From the NCBI GenBank assembly GCA_048772705.1, contig JBLWGC010000182.1, positions 96,482-160,481 of the forward strand: DNA of 64,000 bases, given 5' to 3'. This DNA comes from Leidyana gryllorum EB-2025a. Taxonomy: Eukaryota; Apicomplexa. A program made the position numbers and the translations under genes. Under the pieces are notes generated by a model that was not told the origin of the DNA, made no database searches, and was given only the letters and a program-made list of their open reading frames with translations. Shown in pieces: positions 56,201 through 64,000 of the stretch (position 1 is its first letter; each line of letters opens with the position of its first letter).

Positions 56201-57479
56201 TCTCGTGTGGCGGAAGACTGAGAGTTTTAAAAGCGCAAATGGCGGTGAGTTCAGCTTTGCGATGGCCGTATTCGTCGGTGTAACCATCGCACTGACGACA
56301 CAAAACCCAATCTCGGTGATCCAAGTTAGCGGTAACTTCTGCCGCACGGGAGAATGTGAACGGGTCGGAAGATCTGTCTTTGGAGTCGATCAATCCGCGC
56401 AGATTGCGAACGAGCCAAAACACGGTGTCGCTTCCAGCGCATTTGAATTTGAAAATGACTCTGCCTTCTTGTGCTGTGAATTCCGACATTTCCAGACTCG
56501 GCCAGTCGCTGCTGTCATCCAAACGCACCAGCATTCCGTGTACGTCAACCATGTCTCTGGCGCACGCATGAAAGGAACACATTGGGTCTTTCGACTTGGC
56601 GCTTTCATATGGTGCCCCCGACAAACGCCACGAGGGCAGTCGGCTCGCAACGGTCTCGCGCGGATACTTGAGTAAGTTTCGCAGATTAATCTGGAATGGA
56701 GCCTTAAGGTAGAGCGGGCCCAGTGAAGCATTGACGATCCACGCTGGCAGTGGGCTATGGGAGAGCGGCTTCGCGGTATAATCACCCGATAGGGATACCA
56801 TGTCACGTCCGGTGGCACAGTCTTCTAAAACGACCGGAACACAGTAGTGCTCATTGGGATTGTCAGACTTGAGAAATACCTCGCACACCATCTTTTTGGG
56901 TGCCGGTGTCTCCCATGTGTGAACTCGTTTGATGGTGGTCACCAGGAAGGGGTGGTAAATATGCTGCAAATTCTCACCTCCCGCACACTTACGATAATCC
57001 TCAAAGTATCGGCCATATCGCAGAGCCGACTTCTCAACAAACTCCTGGAATGAGGTGGGAAACTCATTTTGCAGCCACCACTTTGAAGGTTGTGATTTGT
57101 CCGATCCGATGATCTTCTCATCTAACTCCTCTGTCAACTTGGCGACCAATGCACCGGGCTCTTGATGTTCGCTGTATCTGGCGACCCATTCCGCCAAGAG
57201 CCGATTGGCCTCCGGGAGTCTGATGTCCAACGCGCCACCGACTGGCTGCCTGTTGTATCTGGGATGCTCGACCACTTGAGACGCATCGACGGTTGCGAGG
57301 GCAGTATTATGCACCAGATTGCATGATGCGATCAGGCCATAGCACCACTCCCGAAGTCGCGGCTTTGATGTCTCCTCGGACATCACCGACCGATTGTGCC
57401 GACTGCTCTGACCTGCACTACCGCTAACGTTACGGGAACGTCTCATTCGGTTGGATACTGAAGAAGGAGTGGTTGGCAT
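53286..57479 (-). CDS. Large intronless protein with two TLSLP-module copies (about 1,397 aa)
   Basis: No known family recognised. One uninterrupted exon. It contains two copies of a module found once in the next gene: a beta-rich stretch (GRVIFKFKCAGSDTVFWLVR; GHSVINFVLPTGKKFMLIRG), a WVLC segment (DWVLCRQCDG; NCWVLCEVGW), and an ICxYxTLSLP motif (ICAFKTLSLPPHE; ICIYQTLSLPIDS). The first copy is followed by LPVYLSAVDCEKYPT, like the neighbour's end. Between the copies is a charged disordered linker, and the C-terminal 350 residues are helical and acidic. There is no signal peptide or TM segment. The frame is open upstream to 57548, but the first ATG is MPTTPSSVSNRMRRSRN, whose Arg-rich start could be organellar targeting. 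Confidence 0.72.
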   Translation of the reverse strand: MPTTPSSVSNRMRRSRNVSGSAGQSSRHNRSVMSEETSKPRLREWCYGLIASCNLVHNTALATVDASQVVEHPRYNRQPVGGALDIRLPEANRLLAEWVARYSEHQEPGALVAKLTEELDEKIIGSDKSQPSKWWLQNEFPTSFQEFVEKSALRYGRYFEDYRKCAGGENLQHIYHPFLVTTIKRVHTWETPAPKKMVCEVFLKSDNPNEHYCVPVVLEDCATGRDMVSLSGDYTAKPLSHSPLPAWIVNASLGPLYLKAPFQINLRNLLKYPRETVASRLPSWRLSGAPYESAKSKDPMCSFHACARDMVDVHGMLVRLDDSSDWPSLEMSEFTAQEGRVIFKFKCAGSDTVFWLVRNLRGLIDSKDRSSDPFTFSRAAEVTANLDHRDWVLCRQCDGYTDEYGHRKAELTAICAFKTLSLPPHESEGKHSEVKGDQVLLSKDEKEADSKALPVYLSAVDCEKYPTVEEFLHYYGGYKMTHTPPVSKGSVIDAEKTTATTATLETCSDETAEQITSAGDINRTSCAATGDKRAASSEKDNNTPAVAIGDLMVERIFSTGCLPAPSHNLGKIVLQVLEEERTANTREYVAAKTGVELDLVRQISESDLDRMLRVVNWKYEPEKTKEEVEALNVVEPKETTFAPEMMSQTLRNLVNNHLAKSGTKGGESLGNSPLGKVVHETTARVRPRVVELEQRLGVYKVLSYNPGQKTDRGTEYVVKDSLVTEGKTIITPTSQKGTGTEEESVASNLQAVVDPTAGSQTIKQTPATQDAATQSKGKRSKKSGRMILEKPKVKEIVDTSHEQWSPEQIEEWKAELIQLKRKGKVDASTNTDWVKDPLKLKKLDRAKLSNPVPVGPTTVKPSEWLQFNRPQYWHINSLAVKPSFAEKELAARYALDFQGVSDFLSPHLFRPRFLDATLETIEGHSVINFVLPTGKKFMLIRGLQVDKSAAENEEYKSQRPSGATDVEDISNCWVLCEVGWPTKPICIYQTLSLPIDSDGQHTNGDAPPSTPVAGIPGRLMAPFHKLPYEGLVGGLCRLLPDKEEFDAEIESFIHDNVRPELRPRINKIIRDFISMRGAIDKMLGESKTFQEYTDELCANEVLQQSDYLPMLRDLCVHFHKLFDFDRLKAAISEDMKTCNMHNADGSASIEIPICPQKITELLLEGLKPTSGYRPKKDKIEQDVAKYLGPMRRRLDAQLIIEEHKFWESQINTVLQEYFATKEPAAELITTVPVFKSAINHHRCPTQEDWSFDPQPHTQVKQRSVTTTKSAIDNNESQNALESEETNGSKGIESSTEVGEHEKEVEAELERQRKANLKICGDITDTRELFKVDDNPTVSFTENLWRFTNESPHNTTIKAYQVEEEEKTPSFNRLFTIQQAQNWRIRMGFEHLQEKRFQ

Positions 57480-57544
57480 CGGACTATTCACAAAACTTTC
57501 AATGGCAATATTTTTGCTCCTACTTGGCGTTACAAGTACAGTGA

Positions 57545-59245
57545 TCACAAAAGTTTAAGATCTGTCGGGTACTGAGACTGGTCCAAAATGCTACGATGGA
57601 CCGGAATTTGTCGTCCATTGATATTGATCGTCTTGATTTCCGATCCTTCAGATTGTCGGAAGGAAGGCGGCAAACTGAGGGTTTCATAGACACAGAGTGC
57701 TTTCCCCTCGACGCACAGGCCGACGGCAGAATTCGAGTCGTCATTGTCATTACGACTCTCTGTAATGGCATCGTCGGATTGAGTCGTCTCCAGGAGTGTT
57801 TCAGAGGCCTGGTTCACAGCCGTCTCCGCCGATTCCAATGGTACTAAATTCTGGTCCTTATTGCCGCTCTCGCCAAGGTCGCTTAATACCCACCAATTGA
57901 TGGGGAGATCGCTCTTTGGCACGACGTATTTGTCGAGTGTTGGCAGCTTGATGCCCCCCTCGCACAGTTCGGGTCGTTCCTCTATACCTTTCTCACATAC
58001 TTCCACTTGACGTTGATATTCTTGGCCGAAACGCTTCTTGTCTGCAATCGACCTGTTAACCAAATCACCGGGGGACCAGTTGGATGAGAAGATTGTGGCT
58101 CGAAAATCGCCGTCGTGATCGGATTCCGCTTTCACGAGCCCGGCTGGGTTCCGAGTCAAGGCGTATTGCCGACCGTCCTTGGTGTATTTGATTACCGTCT
58201 TGCCCTCAAAAGCAGCTACTTGAACGTTTTTCACTCCGGAAGTGTCACCAAATGCCCCGGCAAAGTTGACCAAGTCGGTGGCTAAGCCTTGATAGGACGC
58301 TACAGCTTGACCGACACCTTTCCACTGACATGGCGCGGGGCAAAGAGGCTTGTCGGAGGGTTCAAAGTCGAGCGTCCGCAGTTTGTGACCAACATGCGCC
58401 CGCCTGATGTGATTCAGGAACTTTGTCTTGTCTGCTTTCAAAGACTGGAACATCACCGGAACTTCATTGCTTGAATTCTCATCATCCCCGTGAGGAGAGA
58501 CAACAACATGACAGGCCAAGAAACTCTCGGTATGTTGCAGCTTCTTGAATCTACCAGCTACCTCAGGGTCGGGCACTACTTCGTGGTACGACCTGCAAAC
58601 CATGAACGGCAGCTGAGACCCGGTGGTGGTTCTGCGGGTCTCAAACATCTTGTTGAACTTCTCCAATGTGTACGGTATGATCTCTTTGGTTTTGTGTTGG
58701 AGTCTCTCGCTGACCGTCCTTGCATCATCCCTCCAGACATCGTAATCTTCGAACTCTCGGTAAACATTGAGCAACTTGGGGTTATCCAGCAATTCGCCCA
58801 GTGATCTGTATTTGGAAGCGTCGCTCTCAAACAGTCCCTCCATACTCGCCCTAACTAACTTCTCGTAGTTGGCTTGTTGATGCTCGCTTAGCTGCGGGTG
58901 GAAGCAGCCCAACGCCAACCAGCGATCTCGAACTGCGGCCGCTATTGGAGTGAGAGTCTGCTGAGGCGTTTTGATGGAACACCAATCCGAGCCCTCCGTC
59001 GGCTCCTCGTACGATATCACCCCGTCTGTCCACAGCTGCGTCCACACTGGGTGATTTCGTGCGACAAACTGGCTCTGTTTCGCCTTTTTGTTTTTCTTCC
59101 GACTCCCGCCCCCCTGGGCCTCATCGAGAGCAGCCGCAACAGGGACGCCATTCGTTGCCAAACGCAGTGCCTCCCCGACCAACCACAGCGGACTGGGGAG
59201 ATGAGAGTGACCTGTGGAAGGGAGGGATAGACCGACACACTTCAT
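57545..59245 (-). CDS. Intronless protein with one TLSLP-module copy (about 566 aa)
   Basis: Related to the downstream neighbour, 65 bp away on the same strand. Shared order: N-terminal helical region, a Val/Cys-rich strand segment (ESFLACHVVVSPHGDDE; neighbour CEVFLKSDNPNEHYCVPVV), GKTVIKYTKDGRQYALTRN, NWWVLSDLGE, ALCVYETLSLPPSF, then IPVHRSILDQSQYPT as the final element. A basic stretch GGGSRKKNKKAKQ lies near residue 48. The function is unknown. It is divergent from the gene at 59426. Start at ATG 59245 (MKCVGLSLPSTG); an open frame continues upstream without better evidence. Confidence 0.7.
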   Translation of the reverse strand: MKCVGLSLPSTGHSHLPSPLWLVGEALRLATNGVPVAAALDEAQGGGSRKKNKKAKQSQFVARNHPVWTQLWTDGVISYEEPTEGSDWCSIKTPQQTLTPIAAAVRDRWLALGCFHPQLSEHQQANYEKLVRASMEGLFESDASKYRSLGELLDNPKLLNVYREFEDYDVWRDDARTVSERLQHKTKEIIPYTLEKFNKMFETRRTTTGSQLPFMVCRSYHEVVPDPEVAGRFKKLQHTESFLACHVVVSPHGDDENSSNEVPVMFQSLKADKTKFLNHIRRAHVGHKLRTLDFEPSDKPLCPAPCQWKGVGQAVASYQGLATDLVNFAGAFGDTSGVKNVQVAAFEGKTVIKYTKDGRQYALTRNPAGLVKAESDHDGDFRATIFSSNWSPGDLVNRSIADKKRFGQEYQRQVEVCEKGIEERPELCEGGIKLPTLDKYVVPKSDLPINWWVLSDLGESGNKDQNLVPLESAETAVNQASETLLETTQSDDAITESRNDNDDSNSAVGLCVEGKALCVYETLSLPPSFRQSEGSEIKTININGRQIPVHRSILDQSQYPTDLKLL

Positions 59246-59425
59246 TTTTTTTTCTACTAACCCTACAAATATCTCAGGCGATGATTGTCGTTGAAAAAGA
59301 AGAGAACGCATCGAGAAGTGGACTCAATGGAAAGCAGAATGTACGTATAGTGGAAAGGATATCCACAATGGTCCCACCTTGACCAACTGTCGGCTGGTGG
59401 CCTTGGAATTTTTGTGGACTCTACG

Positions 59426-60712
59426 ATGGTATTCCTCAGGGTGCAACCCCGCCGGCAAATGGACTCTGTGGCGGCCTTATGGACCGTTGTTTCAGACTTC
59501 ATATGGCCTGCGGTGGATTCCCCTTTGACCGAAGTGGATACATGTCCTGCCTGCCCAGAGGGCCCGATCTCGGAGGACATGATAGGCATGTTACCGAGGC
59601 AAGAACAACTGTTTGCCGATCTCTGTACAAAGCGCTTTCGGATCGATGGAGTCAAAGGGTCCTTCAGGGCCACATACAGAAAGTTCGACGATCCGAATTT
59701 TTTCCGCATCACCAATGTTGCCGCCTCTGAGGAATGGGGTTTCCGGTTGAATCCATCTCAATCCGTCAAAGAGCCTCTTTGCCTGGAGGTTGCCTTTCGT
59801 GCACATCTTAATTCTTGGCTGCGCTTCACCGTCACGTCTGGGAGCAGTGACACAGGCCATTTTAACCGACAAAGTCTGCTGGACACCACGAGAGTCGGAA
59901 GATGGCTCGCAGCCTCACACTTGTGGGTCAAAAAGAATCTTCACATTGTCCTCAGCCGAGATGCTCACGACACAAAAGTGAAGGCGCTGATTTATTCGGA
60001 AAAAGGCGAATTGGAGAGGCCCATCGCGGCGCTGCACATTCCTCTCGAGCGAAATTCCGCTTCTTGTGATAAGACGAAAGTGGCGAATCTGATCTTCTTC
60101 GAAAAGACTGTCGATCTCTCCACATCGATTTCTCAACTCCTCCATCGGAACAGTCCAAATATTCAATGGAAGGAGACGGACAATCTGACTGAGATACGAA
60201 ATACAATGACAGGCCATACTCTATGCTGCACTTTCTCCAAGCGCCCTTTTGAACGGTCCCCGAGGTACTCGCCCGGCAGACGAGCCCAGTCTCCATCTGG
60301 CCACCTTAGAGCCGTCTCCTTTTCATTGGAGGATACACAGCAGGAGGCGAACGAAGTCGAGTTGGGTGGGACGCTTGATAGCTCTTCGGCTAAGAGTGAC
60401 TCCGAGGATCTCGGCGAGAGTATCGACGGCAACAGAGAATGGTATCAGTGTCTGGCCGGGCTGCTGCGAAACAAATTGCCGTTTTCGGGCCGATGGGCCA
60501 TTAGATCACTTCCCAAAAGTGGGAAGAATTCTTCACCCCTAATACTGGAAACAGTCTCAGATCGGGAAAGTGACACTCAACAGCGAAGGTATGAGAATTT
60601 CGGAAACCAACCTGGTGTCTACTCCATGACTCGAGTAGTGCTACCGAACAACAAAGTTTTACTCAGACTTGTTGTGTACGGTAGCCCAGAGCACGAGGTT
60701 GTGACACCATGA
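59426..60712 (+). CDS. Unknown protein, possibly a remote TLSLP-family member (about 428 aa)
   Basis: Long single frame starting MVFLRVQPRRQMDSVAA, a basic, amphipathic start that could be a mitochondrial presequence. The middle has beta-like segments (PLCLEVAFRAHLNSWLRFTV) and an RS-rich linker (RSPRYSPGRRAQSPS). The last 25 residues YSMTRVVLPNNKVLLRLVV resemble the strand pair before WVLC in the two divergent neighbours, so it may be a remote relative; this is weak. The end may be longer: splicing out 60698-60764 (GTTGTG...ACAG) replaces VVTP with a 34-residue tail ending FFWRVICETW at 60869. Confidence 0.6.
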   Translation: MVFLRVQPRRQMDSVAALWTVVSDFIWPAVDSPLTEVDTCPACPEGPISEDMIGMLPRQEQLFADLCTKRFRIDGVKGSFRATYRKFDDPNFFRITNVAASEEWGFRLNPSQSVKEPLCLEVAFRAHLNSWLRFTVTSGSSDTGHFNRQSLLDTTRVGRWLAASHLWVKKNLHIVLSRDAHDTKVKALIYSEKGELERPIAALHIPLERNSASCDKTKVANLIFFEKTVDLSTSISQLLHRNSPNIQWKETDNLTEIRNTMTGHTLCCTFSKRPFERSPRYSPGRRAQSPSGHLRAVSFSLEDTQQEANEVELGGTLDSSSAKSDSEDLGESIDGNREWYQCLAGLLRNKLPFSGRWAIRSLPKSGKNSSPLILETVSDRESDTQQRRYENFGNQPGVYSMTRVVLPNNKVLLRLVVYGSPEHEVVTP

Positions 60713-61014
60713 TATTGGAACCCGTCCCCGTCCACACCCACACACCACTCGCGAGACGAAACAGCCGGCTAGTCCAGTACAGCACTGCGAGCTGTCAAAC
60801 ACCGACTCCGAAAGGCTACGCAAGACGAGTGAGCCTTTCTTCTGGCGGGTTATATGCGAGACATGGTGATACGAAGAGTGCAGTGTCTCCTCATGAATTA
60901 CATTTCTTTCGAAACAGATCAATATTGCTGTGGGGCTTCAGTGAGATTTTCTGTTTCGTTCTCATTCGACAGTTTGAGGAGTGCATCAGTAGAAAATTTC
61001 AAACATTAAAGAGG

Positions 61015-63324
61015 TCATGAATCGTCACCACAAAGCACGGACATTAGGCTGGCCCTGCTCATGCGAGCAGCATATCTAAGTGCAACGGCAATCGTGGCGA
61101 GATGTGCTGACAGGCCGGTCCAGAGGGGTAGGTCAACTTGCTGGAGACTGTCCCCAGAATGGCGGGTTATCTGGGCAAGCTGGACGCACAAAGCAAACCA
61201 AAGACCCGCGGTAGTAGTCTCTAAAGCTCGGTCGAACCACCATGCACGGCCGGGGTTCAGGGGGGTTGTGACATATTCCCCATCGACGTTCACGTCAACA
61301 ACTTTCCGATGACACTTTGTAACCTTAAAATCGTATTCATCTTGAAGGAAGATGTCTTCGACTGATTGGATCAGTCCGGTCTGAGTTGCTTTCCTCAGCC
61401 ACAAAAGGACTTCTATATCCAGTTCTTTGGCCTCAATGCCCTCAGCGGTGGGCAGTCCTCCCGCGGGGATGAGATTGTGGTTGGCTATCACTTTGTTCCG
61501 CACTGATACGTAGTCGGCAAGAGTGAGCTTTGCATTCCCCTTGGCAGCGCTCAGTTCATCCAGCTCTTCTAAGATCTCTCTATTCAGTTGGGAGAAGATT
61601 GACCCTTCCATCGCCTTCCGCTTTCGAGACATTGACTTGTACTCCTCGATGGCATATTTCAGTTCGGGTGCGATGTTAAAGTCGTGTCTCCGTAATGCAG
61701 CCAAAATCTGAGTCGGCTCCCGAGCTCCTGGTGGCGTCATGTATCTTTCGACCCAATCAGCTATCAGAGAGTGGATGGATGTCCACTGGGGGCGTGTGGT
61801 GGCCGTCGGCTGTTCGCTCCGTGTCATAGTTATCACTGGCCCGCAGGCAGGAATCATTTCGTGGTACAGCAATTCCATGAGTGAAGTGTAGTGATGGTAG
61901 CTCCAGCTAGAGGGGTACTGACGATCGTGTAGAACTCTCGCTTTGCGCACCCACGCCCTGCGGATTGCACGTAAGTCGTGACCGCGGACCTGGAGGACGG
62001 GGAAGTACGCCTTCCATCGCGTCAGTCGATTTAGCGCAACTGTGTCCTGACTGTTTATCTCTTTCAAAGTGTTTGCACAGTAATCTTCCAAATGCTTGTA
62101 CGCACTGACTTGGTCATCAGGGACAATCTTCTTAATTACATTCTTCGCCATGTCGCGCAAAACATGGCTCGGGTCTTTACACGTTGCGGAACCAACGACT
62201 GAGGCCCACATAACAAGACTCTCCTTCACTTCGTCGAGAACGCCAATCTTCCTCGCGTGTTCGAACGACTCCTCATAGCCAGCGATGTTCCCGATCAGGA
62301 ATTGCAACCAACCCTCAAGATGTTTGGGGTGGGACTGGGGCGCCAGTCTTTCAAGTCTGGTCTTCGCGAGGCGTTCACCTTCTGGGACAGATGTTTGGGA
62401 ATCTGTCTCGCTAGAGACAGACGCTTCAGCCGATGTTGAATCGTCCCTGGCGTTCGTCGCCGCTTGCAGTTCTGCCGCATCTGCCAGTACCTCATCTCTG
62501 AGGCGGGTGGGGGTGCTTCCCACAGAGCCCCAATCGACAATTGACTGGAGAACACTCGGAGACAGAATGCGTGCATCCGACAAATGTCGGGCGTGTTCTA
62601 TTCCGAGTCGTTCCGTTATTCCGAGTGCCGCGACACACTCGTTCACTTGATGACGATTTTTGACAATTTCGTCGTACAGTCGTTCGTGGTCGGGGTGAGT
62701 CGGACTCAGAACGGGGTCCTCCAAAACGTTTGGTTGCGTTGCGCAAATGTACGGCTGCGGGCACTCCTGGCGCCATGCCTTGTCGAGCTCGGGTATTGTA
62801 CGCGCGTCCGGCCCTTTATCAGTCAAATGGAGCGTTTTGTGCAAAGGCCACAAACCAGCATGGAACGGAGTGTCTGGGGTTGGGTAAAAGCACCTCTTCC
62901 CGTCGGTCGGTCCGGTGTCTTCCACACAAGCTTCCACATCGCACATGTCCGCTTTCCTGTGTGTGACCAATCCATTCTTGTGATTCACCCAATCCTGGAC
63001 ACGGTGCACAATCGGCCGTCCATATTGCCTGAGATAATCCGTTGCGGAGGAGAGCAGGGGGCGTTGTGCTTGTGGTTGTGGTGACCCCTCGTCTTCAATC
63101 AGCTCGGGAAAACGCTCATCCAATTGGATTCCCCATCCAGAGGCCACACAAGTGAGAATAGCTGCTTCGCTCGTCGTGGTCCTCCTGTCACGGGGCATGT
63201 GCAAAAATCTTGAGCCTCGATACCGTGCATTCGTCTCAACTTTCTCGTCAGCAGGATTCTCACATTTCCAACGATTGGGCGCTCGCCTTTCATCTCGACA
63301 TCTCTCTTCTTCTGAAAGACACAT
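61015..63324 (-). CDS. Large intronless unknown protein (769 aa)
   Basis: No family recognised. One exon, Arg/Glu/His-rich, mostly helical by composition (DQVSAYKHLEDYCANTLKEI; NREILEELDELSAAKG). The last 100 residues include TTAGLWFALCVQLAQI and LSAHLATIAVALRYAARM, possibly two TM helices or buried amphipathic helices. The region around residues 50-180 has the Trp, Pro and His-rich look of mitochondrial structural proteins, but this is an impression only. The first ATG gives MCLSEEERCRDERRAP; an internal Met at LHMPRDRRTTTSEAA is an alternative start with a more presequence-like beginning. It is convergent with the gene at 59426. Confidence 0.62.
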   Translation of the reverse strand: MCLSEEERCRDERRAPNRWKCENPADEKVETNARYRGSRFLHMPRDRRTTTSEAAILTCVASGWGIQLDERFPELIEDEGSPQPQAQRPLLSSATDYLRQYGRPIVHRVQDWVNHKNGLVTHRKADMCDVEACVEDTGPTDGKRCFYPTPDTPFHAGLWPLHKTLHLTDKGPDARTIPELDKAWRQECPQPYICATQPNVLEDPVLSPTHPDHERLYDEIVKNRHQVNECVAALGITERLGIEHARHLSDARILSPSVLQSIVDWGSVGSTPTRLRDEVLADAAELQAATNARDDSTSAEASVSSETDSQTSVPEGERLAKTRLERLAPQSHPKHLEGWLQFLIGNIAGYEESFEHARKIGVLDEVKESLVMWASVVGSATCKDPSHVLRDMAKNVIKKIVPDDQVSAYKHLEDYCANTLKEINSQDTVALNRLTRWKAYFPVLQVRGHDLRAIRRAWVRKARVLHDRQYPSSWSYHHYTSLMELLYHEMIPACGPVITMTRSEQPTATTRPQWTSIHSLIADWVERYMTPPGAREPTQILAALRRHDFNIAPELKYAIEEYKSMSRKRKAMEGSIFSQLNREILEELDELSAAKGNAKLTLADYVSVRNKVIANHNLIPAGGLPTAEGIEAKELDIEVLLWLRKATQTGLIQSVEDIFLQDEYDFKVTKCHRKVVDVNVDGEYVTTPLNPGRAWWFDRALETTTAGLWFALCVQLAQITRHSGDSLQQVDLPLWTGLSAHLATIAVALRYAARMSRASLMSVLCGDDS

Positions 63325-63507
63325 TTGTGGCAGTGCGATGTGTGGAAGAATTTCGAGGATCGCTCAAAAAATCCAAACACTGTGATAATATCCGTATCAT
63401 CAACCCTCACGCATACTTTCACCTTCCATCCGCTTACCGTTTATTCGTGCCAAATACAGTCACTTCTACGCTTTCCTCTTCAATCGGCACACCTGTGTCT
63501 GCAAGCC
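63325..63507. other. No firm gene upstream of the 769-aa protein
   Basis: Minus-strand frames overlap here, including one ending GVPIEEESVEVTVFGTNKR just before TAA at 63434-63436. I could not splice it in phase to the neighbouring gene. It may be the last exon of a gene extending beyond the window, or chance. Confidence 0.3.
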
Positions 63508-63867
63508 TTAGACAGACGGGCTCGACCGCCAAGTTGCAGCAATAAAGCTTAACTTCATCCATGAGTCCTTCACATCTGCACGATAACCTGTGGACCAATC
63601 CAAAATTGGGCACCTGTTCTTTCGACGGGTTATCAAGACGAACACAGCTCCCCGGGCCCATTGCGGCTTAGTAGTTTGCAGAGTGCTCCTGAGATGCCTT
63701 CCAAAAAATAGCTCATGGGGCGTCGTACATTCAGTGCGAGACGCGGCTTCCGTGGGGACGAGCTTGACGCCTACCTTGTAGTCTGCTCTACTTGTGCCAA
63801 ATAGTAGAGCCCATATCCCTCCACACTTCCCTCGAACCAGATACCAATCCTCGTCCAGCTGATTCGC
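63508..63867 (-). mobile_element. Possible LTR-retrotransposon integrase relic
   Basis: A 119-codon frame without an ATG, bounded by stop codons, contains TTPHELFFGRHLRST, which resembles the late-integrase pattern TxxSPxELxFGRxPRxPL of Ty3/gypsy elements. The preceding stretch (GVKLVPTEAASRTEC) sits where the end of the catalytic core would be. No reverse transcriptase, protease or LTR is visible in the window. A short degenerate fragment is the best reading; a chance match is possible. Confidence 0.32.
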
Positions 63868-64000
63868 TCATTCCATGAATGACGGTTCCCGCTTTTGACT
63901 TATAACTTTGAGATGTCCCATGCTTCCAGACCCAACAGCTTAGGTGTCCTTTTCGACACCACTGATTCTTCCACCTGTCCATGCAAAGACAGACAACCAG

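Noticed and set aside
60709-61020. 103-codon frame overlapping the preceding stop by ATGA, resembling bacterial translational coupling
   Set aside because: This is a eukaryotic locus and the frame is low complexity. An alternative spliced tail of the upstream gene explains the region better.
1-64000. CRISPR arrays, bacterial operons, riboswitches, rRNA
   Set aside because: No regularly spaced repeats, Shine-Dalgarno-led operons or rRNA signatures were seen; the spliceosomal introns establish a nuclear eukaryotic context.

Overview
This window is nuclear DNA of a compact, intron-rich unicellular eukaryote. It carries beta-tubulin, MCM5, TFIIH, SRP and exosome genes, a canonical eukaryotic tRNA-Pro, and dozens of GT-AG introns, mostly 33-67 nt, whose phases join cleanly. 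TAA, TAG and TGA are all used as stops, which argues against ciliates. The tiny introns, near-absent spacers and very long armadillo and lineage-specific proteins fit an alveolate, with a perkinsid (Perkinsus-like) as my best guess. That placement is inference. All exon structures were assembled by eye from reading frame, splice consensus and family alignment from memory; no search was run.

Layout. 0-6 kb: a small two-TM protein, an orphan, beta-tubulin, then a divergent pair of PPP1R11 (PP1 inhibitor-3) and UFD1. 6.5-12 kb: a nucleoside transporter (ENT) divergent from a large Na+/H+ exchanger, followed 15 bp later by tRNA-Pro(AGG). 12-17 kb: an orphan, proteasome beta-4 (PSMB2), a HCxxGKDRTG phosphatase and two mini-genes. 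17-24 kb: MCM5, an RNase PH-fold exosome subunit and the actin-interacting WD40 protein AIP1. 24-29 kb: FAD synthase, an ATP6AP2-like V-ATPase accessory protein and TFIIH p52/Tfb2. 29-38 kb: an orphan basic protein, triosephosphate isomerase, LC8 dynein light chain and a 1,293-aa NEK-like kinase. 38-42 kb: tandem PAP2 phosphatase paralogues, one with degraded catalytic motifs, and two small unknowns. 42-53 kb: SRP68 and a 2,780-aa armadillo protein. 53-63.4 kb: four long, essentially intronless unknown genes; two neighbours share a repeated module with a VYETLSLP-like motif. The right edge holds an integrase-like relic.

Most genes are unrelated housekeeping genes, so the order shows no metabolic operon. 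Same-strand neighbours are often only 12-65 nt apart, which suggests overlapping transcription units or trans-splicing. The best candidate for undescribed biology is the TLSLP-module family at 53.3-59.2 kb with its intronless neighbours. The giant armadillo protein and the probable pseudo-enzyme PAP2 copy come next.
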